From the NCBI GenBank assembly GCA_050946115.1, contig JBMNUF010000009.1:17750-81749 (forward strand): 64,000 nt of DNA, in the 5' to 3' direction. Of this stretch, positions 48,314-57,486 are shown in pieces; position 1 is the stretch's first letter, and each line of letters begins with the position of its first letter. The notes under the pieces are model-generated. The model had not been told where the DNA came from, ran no database searches, and was given only the letters and a program-made list of their open reading frames with translations. The stretch comes from CAYFRC01 sp050946115 (GTDB lineage: Bacteria > Bacillota > Clostridia > Christensenellales > Aristaeellaceae). The translations under genes were made by a program, and so were the position numbers.

Positions 48314-48952
48314 TTACAGTTCTTCGATGAGCTTCTTCGCAAGGTCCGCGGCGGAGGCGGCGTCCGTGGAATAGCCGTCCGCGCCGATCTCGTCCGCGTA
48401 GCTCTGCGTCACGGGCGCGCCGCCGATCATGACCCTGACCTTGTCGCGGATGCCCGCGGCGGTCAGCGCGTCGATGCCCGCCTTCATGGAGGGCATGGTC
48501 GTGGTCAGAAGTGCGGACATGCCCAAAATCTGCGCGCCCTTGTTCTGCGCGGCGTCCACGAACTGCTCGGGCGAAACGTCGACGCCCAGATCCAGCACGG
48601 TAAAGCCCGCGCCTTCGAGCATCATGCCAACTAAGTTCTTTCCGATGTCGTGCAGGTCGCCCTTGACGGTGCCGATCGCAACCGTGCCGCGGGACTGCAC
48701 GTTCGCCGCCACCAACAGAGGCTTCAAAATCTCCGTGCCCGCCTTCATCGCGCGCGCCGCGATGAGCACCTCCGGAACGTACACCTCGTTGTTCTTGAAC
48801 ATCTCGCCGAGTTCACTCATTCCGACGACGAGCCCTTCGTTCAGGATCGCTTCGGCGCTAACGCCCTCGGCGACCGCATCCGAAACCAACGTCTTTACGA
48901 CCTTCGCCCTGCCGTTCTTGACCGCGTCCGCGATCGCGCGAAAATCTGCCAT
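48314..48952 (-). CDS. Corrinoid (B12-binding) protein of methyltransferase systems
   Basis: Protein of 212 residues of the MtbC/MttC/MtaC type. An N-terminal helical cap domain (about 1-85) contains LNEGLVVGMSELGEMFKNNE. The Rossmann-like cobalamin domain has the lower-ligand motif GDLHDIGKN near 99-107, SALLTTTMPSMKAG near 148-161 and GGAPVT near 177-182. It carries a methyl group between a substrate-specific methyltransferase and an acceptor. ATG at 48952 lies 8 bases after GGAGG. No methyltransferase adjoins it, so its partner is elsewhere or is one of the UroD-family proteins in the window. Confidence 0.93.
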   Translation of the reverse strand: MADFRAIADAVKNGRAKVVKTLVSDAVAEGVSAEAILNEGLVVGMSELGEMFKNNEVYVPEVLIAARAMKAGTEILKPLLVAANVQSRGTVAIGTVKGDLHDIGKNLVGMMLEGAGFTVLDLGVDVSPEQFVDAAQNKGAQILGMSALLTTTMPSMKAGIDALTAAGIRDKVRVMIGGAPVTQSYADEIGADGYSTDAASAADLAKKLIEEL

Positions 48953-49080
48953 GGACAATTCCTCCCATTTCTATCGAACTGCCTTTATTGTAACACGATA
49001 CGGCACGGTTTTCCTGCGTTTATCGACAAAAAAATGGGAATATCTTGCGATCTTCGGATGCCGTGCCGCTCATTTGCGCA

Positions 49081-50193
49081 TTACTGCTTCTCTTTGATGA
49101 TCCGCTCGACGATCGACTGCATCTCGTCTTCCTTCCGCTCGATGTCGGTCAGCAGCTTCATCTGCGCGCGGGCGCGGATCAGGTTGTGATCGGGCGAGCG
49201 CACGCGGAAATACGGGTCTCCGTCCATGTAGTCCGTCAGAAAGCGCATCGCCAGTTCACAGGTGATGACCTTTACGCCCAGCGGCAAGAGCTGCAGCTCC
49301 TCCGGCTTCAAAAAGCCGTTCGTCTCGGACAGATAGCCCCTCGTGAACAGGGTGAACTTTTCGAGGTCGAGGCTGATCTTTTCCGTCTTCGGCTCGTCCT
49401 CCGCCGCGGTCGATGCGCCGAAGCGGATCGCGTCGCCGTAATCGTACAGTGACGAACCCGGCATGACCGTGTCCAGATCGATCACGCACAGCGCCTTGTC
49501 CGTCTTGTCGTCGATCATGACGTTGTTGATCTTCGTGTCGTTGTGCGTCGCGCGAAGCGGCAGCACGCCGCTTTCCAGCGGTTTCACGATCGCGCCCATC
49601 ATCTTGCGCCGCTGGAAGAAGAACTCGATCTCGTCGTCGAGATCGCGCACGCGGTTTGCCTTGTCCACATCGATGGAGCGCACAAAGGCATAAAACCTCT
49701 TGGTCGTGTTGTGGAACCCGGGGATCGTCTCCGTCAGATCGTGCGCGGGGAAATCCGCGAGCCGCTTCTGGAATTCGCCGAACGCGCGTCCGGTCTCGAA
49801 GAAATGTTCCGGCTTTTTCACATAATCGTGCGCGGTGGCGTGGTTGATGTAGACATAGGCGCGCCAATAGTCGCCGTCCTTGTCCAGATAAAACGATTCG
49901 CCGTCCCGCGTGTAGACCAGTTCCAAAACGCGCCTGTCGAAGGATATGCCGTCTTTTTGGTAGCTCTCCTTCAGATGGTTGGTGACCATCGCAATGTTTT
50001 GCATGACGGCGCACGGGTCCTTGAACACATAGGTGTTGATATGCTGCAGGGTGTAGTGAAATTCCTTCCTGCCCTCCGTGTAGACGAGATGATAGGTGTT
50101 GTTGATGTTTCCGGAATGAATCTCTTCCGCGGTTTTGTATTTGCCGCGAAAGCTAAACAGCGGCAGGACGTGCTTGATCGTGTTGTAAGGCAT
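49081..50193 (-). CDS. Aminoglycoside phosphotransferase-fold kinase, similar to N-acetylhexosamine 1-kinase
   Basis: Protein of 370 residues with a choline/aminoglycoside kinase fold. The catalytic loop LRATHNDTKINNVMID near 213-228 and the metal motif VIDLDTVMPGS near 236-246 match NahK-type sugar 1-kinases well. An N-terminal SGNINNTYHL element near 27-36 corresponds to the nucleotide loop. It is 19 bases after metY on the same strand and ends 128 bases before the corrinoid gene. Use of N-acetylhexosamines would fit the amino-sugar theme, but the substrate is inferred. Confidence 0.8.
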   Translation of the reverse strand: MPYNTIKHVLPLFSFRGKYKTAEEIHSGNINNTYHLVYTEGRKEFHYTLQHINTYVFKDPCAVMQNIAMVTNHLKESYQKDGISFDRRVLELVYTRDGESFYLDKDGDYWRAYVYINHATAHDYVKKPEHFFETGRAFGEFQKRLADFPAHDLTETIPGFHNTTKRFYAFVRSIDVDKANRVRDLDDEIEFFFQRRKMMGAIVKPLESGVLPLRATHNDTKINNVMIDDKTDKALCVIDLDTVMPGSSLYDYGDAIRFGASTAAEDEPKTEKISLDLEKFTLFTRGYLSETNGFLKPEELQLLPLGVKVITCELAMRFLTDYMDGDPYFRVRSPDHNLIRARAQMKLLTDIERKEDEMQSIVERIIKEKQ

Positions 50194-50212
50194 GAAATGC
50201 CCTCCTCTTATT

Positions 50213-51502
50213 TCATTGCTGCGAAAGGCGCAGCGCGTTTTCGAGATCTTCGATCAGGTCTTCGGCGTCCTCCAGCCCGACCGATACGCGGATCATGTCG
50301 GCGGAGATGCCGCCGTGTGCGAGCGCCTCCTCGTCGAGCTGGCTGTGCGTCGTGCTCGCGGGGTGGATGATGAGACTCTTCGCATCCGCGACGTTGGCGA
50401 GGTGCGAGAAGATCGTAAGGTGCTCGATGAATTTCCTTCCGGCTTCCAATCCGCCCCTGATACCGAACGTTAAGATTGAGCCGCATCCCTTGGGCATGTA
50501 TTTTTCCATGCGCGGGCGGTACCTGTCGTTTTTGAGGTACGGATAGTTGACCCACGACACGTATTCGCTTTCGGACAGGAATTCGGCGATTCTCTCGGCG
50601 TTTCGGCAGTGCCTTTCGACGCGCAGCGACAGCGTTTCGACGCCCAGCAGGATCAAAAAGGCGTTGAAGGGGCTGAGGCACGCGCCCTCGTCGCGCAAAA
50701 TCTGCGCGCGGAGCTTTTTTGCGAAGGCGTCCGCGCCGAGGTCGGCGTAGACGATGCCGTGATAGCCCGGGTCGGGATCGTTGAAATCGGCAAAGCGCGC
50801 ATTGCCCTTCCACGGGAAGGTGCCGTAATCGACCACGATGCCCGCGACGGACGTGCCGTGCCCGCCGAGGTATTTCGTCGCGGAGTGGACGCAGATATCC
50901 ACGCCCCAATCCTTCAGCCGCACGAGATACGGCGTTCCGAACGTGTTGTCGCAGATGACAGGAAGGCCGTACTTGTGCGCGATTTTGCATACGGCCTCGA
51001 TATCGGGGATGTTGATGTTCGGGTTTCCGAGCGTCTCAAAATACACGGCGCGCGTCTTGTCGTTGATCGCGCTCTCCAGGGCATCGAAATCGTCGATGTC
51101 GACGAGGCGGCACTGTATGCCGTGGCGCGTCGGAAACCGGTCTACAAAGAGCGTGTGGGTGCCACCGTACAGTGTAGACGCGGCGACGATCTCCTCCCCG
51201 CGCACGGCGAGGTTGCAGATCGCGGCGGTGATCGCCGCCATGCCGCTTGCGAACGCGACGGCGCTCACGCCGCCCTCGAGCGCGGCGACGCGCTTTTCGA
51301 GCACGTCCGTCGTGGGGTTGTTGATGCGGGTATAGATGTTGCCCTCCTTGCGCAGGGCGAAGATCTCCGCCGCATCCTCGACGCTTTCAAAGGTGTAGGA
51401 CGTGGTTTGGTAGATCGGCACCGCGCGGGAACCGGTCGCGGGGTCCGGCACCTGCCCCGCATGCGCCTGCAAGGTGTCAAAGCGTAGGTTTTTCAGAGAC
51501 AT
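50213..51502 (-). CDS. metY: O-Acetylhomoserine sulfhydrylase (MetY-type, PLP enzyme)
   Basis: Cys/Met-metabolism PLP enzyme of 429 residues that makes homocysteine (or cysteine) from O-acetylhomoserine and sulfide. It starts with RFDTLQAHAGQVPDPATGSRA, has the INNPTTDVLEKR segment near 62-73, ICDNTFGTPYL near 180-190, and the PLP lysine in HSATKYLGGHGT near 205-216. The length is typical of MetY rather than MetB/MetC (about 380). No S-box or other sulfur riboswitch is seen in the 150-base upstream gap. It is probably cotranscribed with the kinase gene. Confidence 0.94.
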   Translation of the reverse strand: MSLKNLRFDTLQAHAGQVPDPATGSRAVPIYQTTSYTFESVEDAAEIFALRKEGNIYTRINNPTTDVLEKRVAALEGGVSAVAFASGMAAITAAICNLAVRGEEIVAASTLYGGTHTLFVDRFPTRHGIQCRLVDIDDFDALESAINDKTRAVYFETLGNPNINIPDIEAVCKIAHKYGLPVICDNTFGTPYLVRLKDWGVDICVHSATKYLGGHGTSVAGIVVDYGTFPWKGNARFADFNDPDPGYHGIVYADLGADAFAKKLRAQILRDEGACLSPFNAFLILLGVETLSLRVERHCRNAERIAEFLSESEYVSWVNYPYLKNDRYRPRMEKYMPKGCGSILTFGIRGGLEAGRKFIEHLTIFSHLANVADAKSLIIHPASTTHSQLDEEALAHGGISADMIRVSVGLEDAEDLIEDLENALRLSQQ

Positions 51503-51604
51503 GGCCTCATATCCTTTCTCGAATGAACGCTTTTGCGTGCACCCATTATAGCAGAGATTTACGCATTTGAAAAGCCTTCCTTTGAAAACATCGCGCTTTT
51601 CGCA

Positions 51605-51632
51605 GAAAAACCCACCGCGATCCGCGGTGGGT
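51605..51632 (-). terminator. Terminator after the first of two wall-binding protein genes
   Basis: Perfect stem CCCACCGCG / CGCGGTGGG with an ATC loop; minus-strand tail TTTTTC. Confidence 0.9.
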
Positions 51633-51653
51633 GGCAGTGCCCGAAAGGAAGCG

Positions 51654-52688
51654 CTATTCGCCCGCGAGCAGCTTTGCGACGTAGACCTCCGCCATTCCGA
51701 ATTTTATATCACCGACGTTATCCGTGGCGATATGGCCGGGCAAATCCGTCGACACGCATTCGATGTGTACGCAAGCCATTTCCCGCGCATCGATGACGAA
51801 TACGATCATGGTTCTGCCGTACCGATTTGCGCCGCCCGAATAGTACTTCTCGTCGACGAGGGACTTGTACCCGCCCATGGCGATGACATAGTCGCATTCG
51901 TCGATTTTCGTGGCGAGCCGAGAGGTGACCACCGTAGCATCCAGTTTGTTCCCGGAAGGTCTGTCGTCGATGCCCGGATAGCCGAGCTTTGGAGGCGCGG
52001 AGCGCTTTTGATACGCCGCAGCCGGGTTTTTCATGGATATCATGTCGCCGATGCTCGGGTTCGCGACGGTACACACCTGGTACAGATCCCAGCGGGGCAG
52101 CCCTTTCAGTTCTTCGTCGGGCTCAAAGTCGCCGACGTTCTCCCGGCAGATCATGATCTTGCCCGGGCGGAGTTTGAAGCCGGAAGAGGTGAGCTTTTTC
52201 CCCGCCCGCTTGTCTTTGAACACGAGGGGAAACGTGCCCTTCAGGTTCTTTTTGAGCGGATAAACGCCCTTTAGGGGGTCGGCTTCGAGGACGCCCGCAT
52301 CCGTAAGCTTCAGCATGGCTTCGTAGAACACGCAGCCCGCCCATACGCGAGAATTTTTGCGAAAGAATTCCCTGTCGAATGCAGGCATGCGCGGATCGGA
52401 GGGAATCTGCGCTTCTTTCGATTCGTACAGCTCCAGCGCATTCCACAGCCTGTCGTCGACCGCGCCGGTGACCTCGAGCCACTTTTCCTTCTGGAAGGCG
52501 CAAATGGCCTCCTTGGTCTTCTTCCCGCTGATGCCGTCGGGCGTTCCGCAATCGTAGCCGCGCGCATTCAGCGTCTCTTGCACCTTCTTGATCGTCGCCT
52601 TGTCTTTGTACTCCGCCGCCGACGCAAACGGCATAAAGGCGATCATTATGGTGAGAATCGCTGCGCAATAAACCTTTGCGTGTGCCAT
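51654..52688 (-). CDS. Secreted protein with one peptidoglycan-binding domain and an unassigned C-terminal domain
   Basis: Exported protein of 344 residues with a signal peptide (about 1-24, ending ASA-A). One PG_binding_1-type repeat follows (about 28-85; KVQETLNARGYDCGTPDG and KEAICAFQKEKW). The remaining 250 residues have four spaced cysteines and TMIVFVIDAREMACVHIECVS near the end, and match no family I can name. The gene directly follows the next one (29-base gap), with which it shares a near-identical YDCGTPDG repeat, so the two form a pair of paralogous wall-binding proteins. Confidence 0.78.
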   Translation of the reverse strand: MAHAKVYCAAILTIMIAFMPFASAAEYKDKATIKKVQETLNARGYDCGTPDGISGKKTKEAICAFQKEKWLEVTGAVDDRLWNALELYESKEAQIPSDPRMPAFDREFFRKNSRVWAGCVFYEAMLKLTDAGVLEADPLKGVYPLKKNLKGTFPLVFKDKRAGKKLTSSGFKLRPGKIMICRENVGDFEPDEELKGLPRWDLYQVCTVANPSIGDMISMKNPAAAYQKRSAPPKLGYPGIDDRPSGNKLDATVVTSRLATKIDECDYVIAMGGYKSLVDEKYYSGGANRYGRTMIVFVIDAREMACVHIECVSTDLPGHIATDNVGDIKFGMAEVYVAKLLAGE

Positions 52689-52717
52689 ATTCGCACTCCC
52701 TTTGCGATGCGTATTTT

Positions 52718-53677
52718 CTACCGAAGGGCGGGAACGCCTTCCACGTCCACCCACATGGCGGGGCGGATGCCGCGAGGGTTATACGTAGTATCGCCGGTAT
52801 CGAGATCCACACCGCCATCGGTAGCCACGACAAGCGCCTTCGCGATGTTCATGCCCGGCGTCCGCAGCCACCAAGAGTCTGGGCGAATGCTTCCATCCGC
52901 ACTCTTGAGCATCAACGAATCGGCAAACGCGGTGCACAGAGCCGCGCGGCTCTCCTTGCTCGGGAAATACGCCTCCAGCTCCCCGTAGCTCAGGAGGAAC
53001 AGGCGATCCTTGCTTTCTTTGCCCTTCGTCTTTGTCTCGGGTCCCGCCGGGTTCTTCAAGGTCGTCTTCCGAATCGCCTTCTGCTCGTCCTTCACGAAGG
53101 CGTTTTCGTAGAAATCGCCGTTCAGGTAGCTGCGAAGCGTACACTTCGACCAGTCCTTCCCCTCCGCTCTTCCGTATACATAGTGAAAATTGGTATCCAT
53201 GAGGATGTACCGCGAGAGCAGCAGCGCCTTTTTCCCGTCGTTTTCGAGGACGAGCCATTCGATCGGGTCCTTCCCGTCCTCGGTATTCTCAAAGTCCAAA
53301 TCGATCTGCCATCTGCCGAAGGCGATGACGGGATATCCCGTTTGGGGATCCGTCTCCGCCGCCGCGCGCGCTTCGGGCTCGGGAATCGCCTCTTCCCCCG
53401 CCGTCTCAGCCGCAGGCGTCTCTGTTAGCCCCAGCGCCGCGAGCAGTCTGTCGTCGATTTCGCCGGTGACTTCGAGCGCCTTGTCCCCCTGGTATTGCCG
53501 TATGGCGGAAGATGTCTTCTTGCCGGCTACTCCGTCCGGGGTACCGCAGTCATAACCCGCATCGTTTAACGCCTGCTGTACCTGTTTTACGGTGTCCCTG
53601 TCGGTGGTTGCCGCAAAGGCAGAAAGCGCCGAAAGCACCAGAAGCACCGCCAAAACCGTTGAAACGCATTTACGCAT
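52718..53677 (-). CDS. Secreted peptidoglycan-binding protein with DUF6273-like domain
   Basis: Exported protein of 319 residues: signal peptide (about 1-23), one PG_binding_1 repeat (about 27-85; VQQALNDAGYDCGTPDGVAGKKT), an acidic Ala/Glu linker (about 88-112) and a C-terminal domain with WQIDLDFE, LLLSRYILMDTNFHY, CTLRSYLNGDFYENAF, WWLRTPG and GIRPAMWVDVEG. That series is the DUF6273 pattern, related to formylglycine-enzyme-like folds. AAGGAGGG precedes the ATG. Both this and the next gene end at the 51.6-kb terminator. It likely sits on the wall and binds a ligand through DUF6273. Confidence 0.82.
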   Translation of the reverse strand: MRKCVSTVLAVLLVLSALSAFAATTDRDTVKQVQQALNDAGYDCGTPDGVAGKKTSSAIRQYQGDKALEVTGEIDDRLLAALGLTETPAAETAGEEAIPEPEARAAAETDPQTGYPVIAFGRWQIDLDFENTEDGKDPIEWLVLENDGKKALLLSRYILMDTNFHYVYGRAEGKDWSKCTLRSYLNGDFYENAFVKDEQKAIRKTTLKNPAGPETKTKGKESKDRLFLLSYGELEAYFPSKESRAALCTAFADSLMLKSADGSIRPDSWWLRTPGMNIAKALVVATDGGVDLDTGDTTYNPRGIRPAMWVDVEGVPALR

Positions 53678-53729
53678 GGGAAACCCTCCTTTTTTGTCTT
53701 CTATCCTCTTATTATAGATAATAGAAAAT

Positions 53730-53757
53730 CGAAAAAGGTGGGCAGCCTGCCCACCTG
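53730..53757 (-). terminator. Terminator of the sugar ABC transporter operon
   Basis: Perfect stem GGTGGGCAG / CTGCCCACC with TTTTTC on the minus strand, between the permease gene and the DUF6273 gene. Confidence 0.9.
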
Positions 53758-53840
53758 TCATATATCTCGAATTGGGGAAAGGAGCGGAACCAACCGCAAG
53801 CCTTTCGCTGCTTTGCTCTTCCCTTAAATGTATGAGGAAC

Positions 53841-54749
53841 TCACCCTTTGAGCGAGCCGATCATGACGCCCTTTGCGAAATATTTCTGGATAAACGGATA
53901 AAAGCACAATACGGGTACCGTGGCGATCACGATGGTGGTATAGCGCACCAGCTTTTTATACATATTCAGGCTGGAGCTGTCCACCGTGGACAGGACTTCG
54001 GACGCGCCGCCCACCGAGGCGCCGGCGCCTGCGGACTCCAGCACGATGACCTCGCGCAGCACCAACTGCAGCGGATACTTGGAGCGCGTGCGGATGTACA
54101 CCATGGCGCTGAACCACGAGTTCCAGTAGCCGACCGCGTAGTACAGCAAAATGACCGCGAGCACTGCCTTGGAAAGCGGCGTGATGATCCACACGAGGAT
54201 GGTGAAATCGTTCGCGCCGTCCAACTTTGCGGATTCGGGCAGGCTGTCGGGCACCTGCGAAAAGCCGGTGCGCATGACGATCAGGTTCCATACGCTGATG
54301 AGGTTCGGAATGATGAGCGCAGATAAGCTGTCGAGCATTCCCAAATTCTTGACCAGAAGATATGTGGGAATCAAGCCGCCGGAAAAGAACATCGTGAAGG
54401 TGACCATGACCGTCAGAAAGCGGGAATACCACCAGTTTTTCTGGCAGAGCACCCATGCGGAGAGCATCGTCATCACCATGTTGGCGACGGTGCCGACGAC
54501 CACGATAAACAGCGTGTTCTTATAGCCGCTGAGGATCGAGGGAATCTGCGCGACAAGCTGGTATCCCTTGGTCGTAAACCCCAGGGGATAGAGGATTAAG
54601 CCCTTGTGCTTTTCGAGCTCCATCGGTTCGGAAAAGGATGCCATGATGACGTGGATGACCGGCGCGATGCATATGACGCACAAAACCGCCGCGATCGCAT
54701 AAATCAAAACATCGGCAAGGCGGGATATGCCGCCCTTAAACTCTCTCAC
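53841..54749 (-). CDS. Carbohydrate ABC transporter permease (MalG/LplC type)
   Basis: Membrane protein of 302 residues with six helices. The EAA coupling loop is LPESAKLDGANDFTILVWIITPLSKA near the C-terminal third. It works with the other permease and the binding protein in uptake of an oligosaccharide or glycan fragment. Of two in-frame GTGs, the one at 54749 is used because GGAGG is 8 bases from it but overlaps the earlier GTG at 54758. It is the last gene of binding protein-permease-permease; no ATPase gene is present, so a shared MsmK-type ATPase elsewhere is expected. Confidence 0.93.
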   Translation of the reverse strand: MREFKGGISRLADVLIYAIAAVLCVICIAPVIHVIMASFSEPMELEKHKGLILYPLGFTTKGYQLVAQIPSILSGYKNTLFIVVVGTVANMVMTMLSAWVLCQKNWWYSRFLTVMVTFTMFFSGGLIPTYLLVKNLGMLDSLSALIIPNLISVWNLIVMRTGFSQVPDSLPESAKLDGANDFTILVWIITPLSKAVLAVILLYYAVGYWNSWFSAMVYIRTRSKYPLQLVLREVIVLESAGAGASVGGASEVLSTVDSSSLNMYKKLVRYTTIVIATVPVLCFYPFIQKYFAKGVMIGSLKG

Positions 54750-54761
54750 GACGCGCACCTC

Positions 54762-55724
54762 CTACCACAAACTGTTTTCGGAAACCCTGCGGCTGATGGC
54801 ATTGGCGATTACCAGCAGCAGGGAGTTGATTACGGAATTAAACAGACCGACCGCCGCGCTGTAGGAATAGTCGGCCTCCAAAAGGCCCTTGCGGTATACG
54901 AAGGTGGAGATGATGTCCGCGACCTCCATGATGCCGTCGTTGTATAACAGCAGCGTTTTCTCGTAGCCGACGTTCATGATGCCGCCGATCTGCAGGATGA
55001 GGAGAATCGTGATCGTCGGCACGATGGACGGCAGCGTGATGTACCACGCCCGCTGAAAGCGGTTGGTGATCCCGTCGATCGCGCCGGCTTCGTACAGCTG
55101 CGCGTCCACGCCGGATATCGCCGCCATGTAGATGATGCTGTCAAAGCCCACATATTGCCACAGTTGGGAGCCGATGTACAGCGGCCGATATGCATATTCG
55201 AGGGTCAACAGGTTTTTATCCGTACCTCCGAGCAATTGTACGAAATAGGATATGACGCCGTCCTTCGCCGCAAAGTCGCGCACCAGGCCGCAAACGACGA
55301 CCATGGAGATGAAGTACGGCATATAGGTGATCGTCTGTACAAATCGCTTGTAAGGAGAAAAGCCGATCTCGTTGAGGAGGAGCGCGAGGATGATGGGCGC
55401 GGGAAAGCAGAAGACCATGCAGCTCACGCTCAGGACCACGGTGTTGCGCAAAATCCGCACGAAGTAATAGCTGTTAAAAAACAGCTCGAACTGCCTGAGG
55501 CCGACCCACGCGCTTCCGAGGATGCCCTTTTTGGGCTTGTAGTTTTTGAAGGCGATTACGACGCCGTACATGGGCATATAGCTGAAGATGATAAAGAACG
55601 CCAGCATCGGAAGGCTCATGAGGTAGAGCCACTTGCGCTGCCGCCATTCCCGAATCAGGAAGCGCCGAACCTTTTCATTTAAGGTTTTGCGCGGTCTGTA
55701 TGTCGATCCCATCGAAGAATCCAT
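54762..55724 (-). CDS. Carbohydrate ABC transporter permease (LplB type)
   Basis: Membrane protein of 320 residues with six helices and a charged N-terminal tail. The LplB subgroup start YLMSLPMLAFFIIFSYMPMYG lies near 34-54 and the EAA loop LYEAGAIDGITNRFQRAWYITLPSI near 215-239. ATG at 55724 follows AAAGGTG. It is 12 bases before the second permease and behind an intercistronic hairpin from the binding-protein gene. LplB/LplC-type permeases often serve complex plant or host glycan fragments. Confidence 0.93.
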   Translation of the reverse strand: MDSSMGSTYRPRKTLNEKVRRFLIREWRQRKWLYLMSLPMLAFFIIFSYMPMYGVVIAFKNYKPKKGILGSAWVGLRQFELFFNSYYFVRILRNTVVLSVSCMVFCFPAPIILALLLNEIGFSPYKRFVQTITYMPYFISMVVVCGLVRDFAAKDGVISYFVQLLGGTDKNLLTLEYAYRPLYIGSQLWQYVGFDSIIYMAAISGVDAQLYEAGAIDGITNRFQRAWYITLPSIVPTITILLILQIGGIMNVGYEKTLLLYNDGIMEVADIISTFVYRKGLLEADYSYSAAVGLFNSVINSLLLVIANAISRRVSENSLW

Positions 55725-55744
55725 ACGGTTCACACCTTTCCGTA

Positions 55745-55775
55745 TAAAAGGGCGGAGGGGCAGCCCCCTCCGCCG
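55745..55775 (-). terminator. Leaky terminator-like hairpin between binding-protein and permease genes
   Basis: Minus strand stem GGCGGAGGGG / CCCCTCCGCC with a short loop and a CTTTTATA tail. Its place suggests partial termination that yields more binding protein than permease. Confidence 0.75.
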
Positions 55776-55794
55776 CACAGAGGATGGTTTGAGA

Positions 55795-57342
55795 TCAGCG
55801 GGCCTGCCAGCGGGTGTACGCGGCGGTCTGGATCTCGGTCGCGCGGGCGATTTTCATCTGTTCGATCTGCGCCACATACGCATCCCACTCGTCGAAGCTG
55901 CGCTCGCCCGTGACAAAGGCGACCACGTTCTCGGCGACATAGGTGTTGATGTCGTTCATGATGGAGGTGAACTCGCCGGACTCCTCGTCCGTGTAGGACA
56001 AGGTCACGGGCATCATGAGCGCATCGTCCGCAGAGTCGCCCCAGCGCTTCTGGCAATCGTTGGCTTCCTGGCCATAGGAGCCGTTCTCGCGCTCCCAGTC
56101 GCGCAGGAACGCGCCGTGGGAGTACAGGTACTTGAAGTTGATGGTGGCGATCGCCACGCCTTCTTCGTTATGCACGATCTTGTCGGTGTAGAGGAAGGTG
56201 CCGTCTTCCTGCACGGTGTAGTCCTCGCCCTCGATGCCCCAGTTGGCGAGCAGGCTGCCCTCGGGAGAATAGAACCAGTCCAGGTAGGAGACCGCCTTCT
56301 CGGGGTTCTCGCAGTCCGTGGTGACGACGGTGGCATAGCCGCGCGCCTGCGTGGCGGTATAGGAGATGTGGGAGATCTCGCCCTTTACGAGGGACGGATA
56401 CTTGGTGCCCATCATCACAAAATCGGGGTTGGTGGCGGCAGCGGTATAGTAGTCGAAGTTCCAGAAGCCGCAGTCCGTGAGGGCCGCACACTTGTCGTTG
56501 AGGAAGGGCTCCTCAAAGCTCCATCCGGAGGCGGTGAAGTCTTCCTGGAAGAGGCCTTCGGTATACCACTTGTTCATGGTCATGAGGTACTCCTTGAAGC
56601 CGTCCAGAACCGGACCGAAGACGACTTCGCCTTCCTCGTTGAGCTGGAAGGTGTTGTCCACATTGTACGCGCCCATGAACTGGTTGAAGCTGTGGGTCAG
56701 GGAAACCATCCACAGGGGGACGATGAAATCCGGATAGTCGGCGGGCGCCTTTTCCTTCAGGACGGTCAGCACCTCGTACCACTCGTCGATGGTCTCGGGC
56801 GTCTCCAGGCCGTAGCGATCCAGCATGTCCTGGCGGACGACCGGGCCGTCCCACACGGGCTGCGGGGTCAGGTCGACCATGCACATGTTCCAAACGGCAC
56901 CGCCGTCGGTGGTGACGGCCTTGCGGACGACCTCGTTCGTATCGAGGATCCCCTGATAGTTGGGGGCGTTGTCCTTGATCAGCTGGGTCAGGTCGAGGAA
57001 ATATTCGTCCAGAATCGCCTGGTCGGCGCCGCCCGGATAGGTCTCCGGCAGGCCCCAGCCGTGGGTGATGATGTCGGGCAGCTCGTCGCCCGCAAGCATC
57101 AGGTTATACTGCTCGGTCTCCTGCCCTACCGGCGGATGGATGAACTCGATCTCGACGTTGTTCGCGGCGTTGGCGCGGATGATGGTCGCGTTCTGCGCCA
57201 TGGAGTCGACGACCTGGAACCCCTGCCCCAAGGGATACATCCAGGTGAACGTGACCGTTTCCTCCGCAACGGCGGAAGGAACGATGCCTGTCGCACAGGA
57301 CAGAATCAGCGCAAGGGCGAGAAGCATTGCCAGTTTCTTCAT
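55795..57342 (-). CDS. Extracellular solute-binding protein for carbohydrate (LplA type)
   Basis: Exported binding protein of 515 residues. The signal peptide contains LILSCATG and AVAEE; the serine at -1 and AVA-E give either lipoprotein or ordinary cleavage. Family-1-type features include LMLAGDELPDIITHGWG near 80-96 and a C-terminal NDINTYVAENVVAFVTGERSF near 470-490. GGAGG precedes the ATG. A TATAAT at 57400-57395 lies upstream with a poor -35, as for an activator-dependent promoter. The AraC gene further up is the obvious activator. Confidence 0.93.
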   Translation of the reverse strand: MKKLAMLLALALILSCATGIVPSAVAEETVTFTWMYPLGQGFQVVDSMAQNATIIRANAANNVEIEFIHPPVGQETEQYNLMLAGDELPDIITHGWGLPETYPGGADQAILDEYFLDLTQLIKDNAPNYQGILDTNEVVRKAVTTDGGAVWNMCMVDLTPQPVWDGPVVRQDMLDRYGLETPETIDEWYEVLTVLKEKAPADYPDFIVPLWMVSLTHSFNQFMGAYNVDNTFQLNEEGEVVFGPVLDGFKEYLMTMNKWYTEGLFQEDFTASGWSFEEPFLNDKCAALTDCGFWNFDYYTAAATNPDFVMMGTKYPSLVKGEISHISYTATQARGYATVVTTDCENPEKAVSYLDWFYSPEGSLLANWGIEGEDYTVQEDGTFLYTDKIVHNEEGVAIATINFKYLYSHGAFLRDWERENGSYGQEANDCQKRWGDSADDALMMPVTLSYTDEESGEFTSIMNDINTYVAENVVAFVTGERSFDEWDAYVAQIEQMKIARATEIQTAAYTRWQAR

Positions 57343-57486
57343 GGAAAAACCTCCTTTTATTTTGGCGGTTCGTTTTGACACATACCGCAATACTATTATA
57401 CCCGAAAGTTCGCGTTTTTGAGTTAGCTTTATTTGACATTGTTGTGCATTTTTTGTTTTGCGCCGCATCGCGCTTGGTCGATATGC

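Noticed and set aside
49001..49068. Inverted repeat ACGGCACGG ... CCGTGCCG around 49001-49009 and 49061-49068
   Set aside because: Arms are 50 bases apart with no T-run; too weak to call a terminator or operator.
51503..51604. Sulfur-responsive riboswitch before metY
   Set aside because: Gap is short and none of the S-box or SAM-II landmarks are present.
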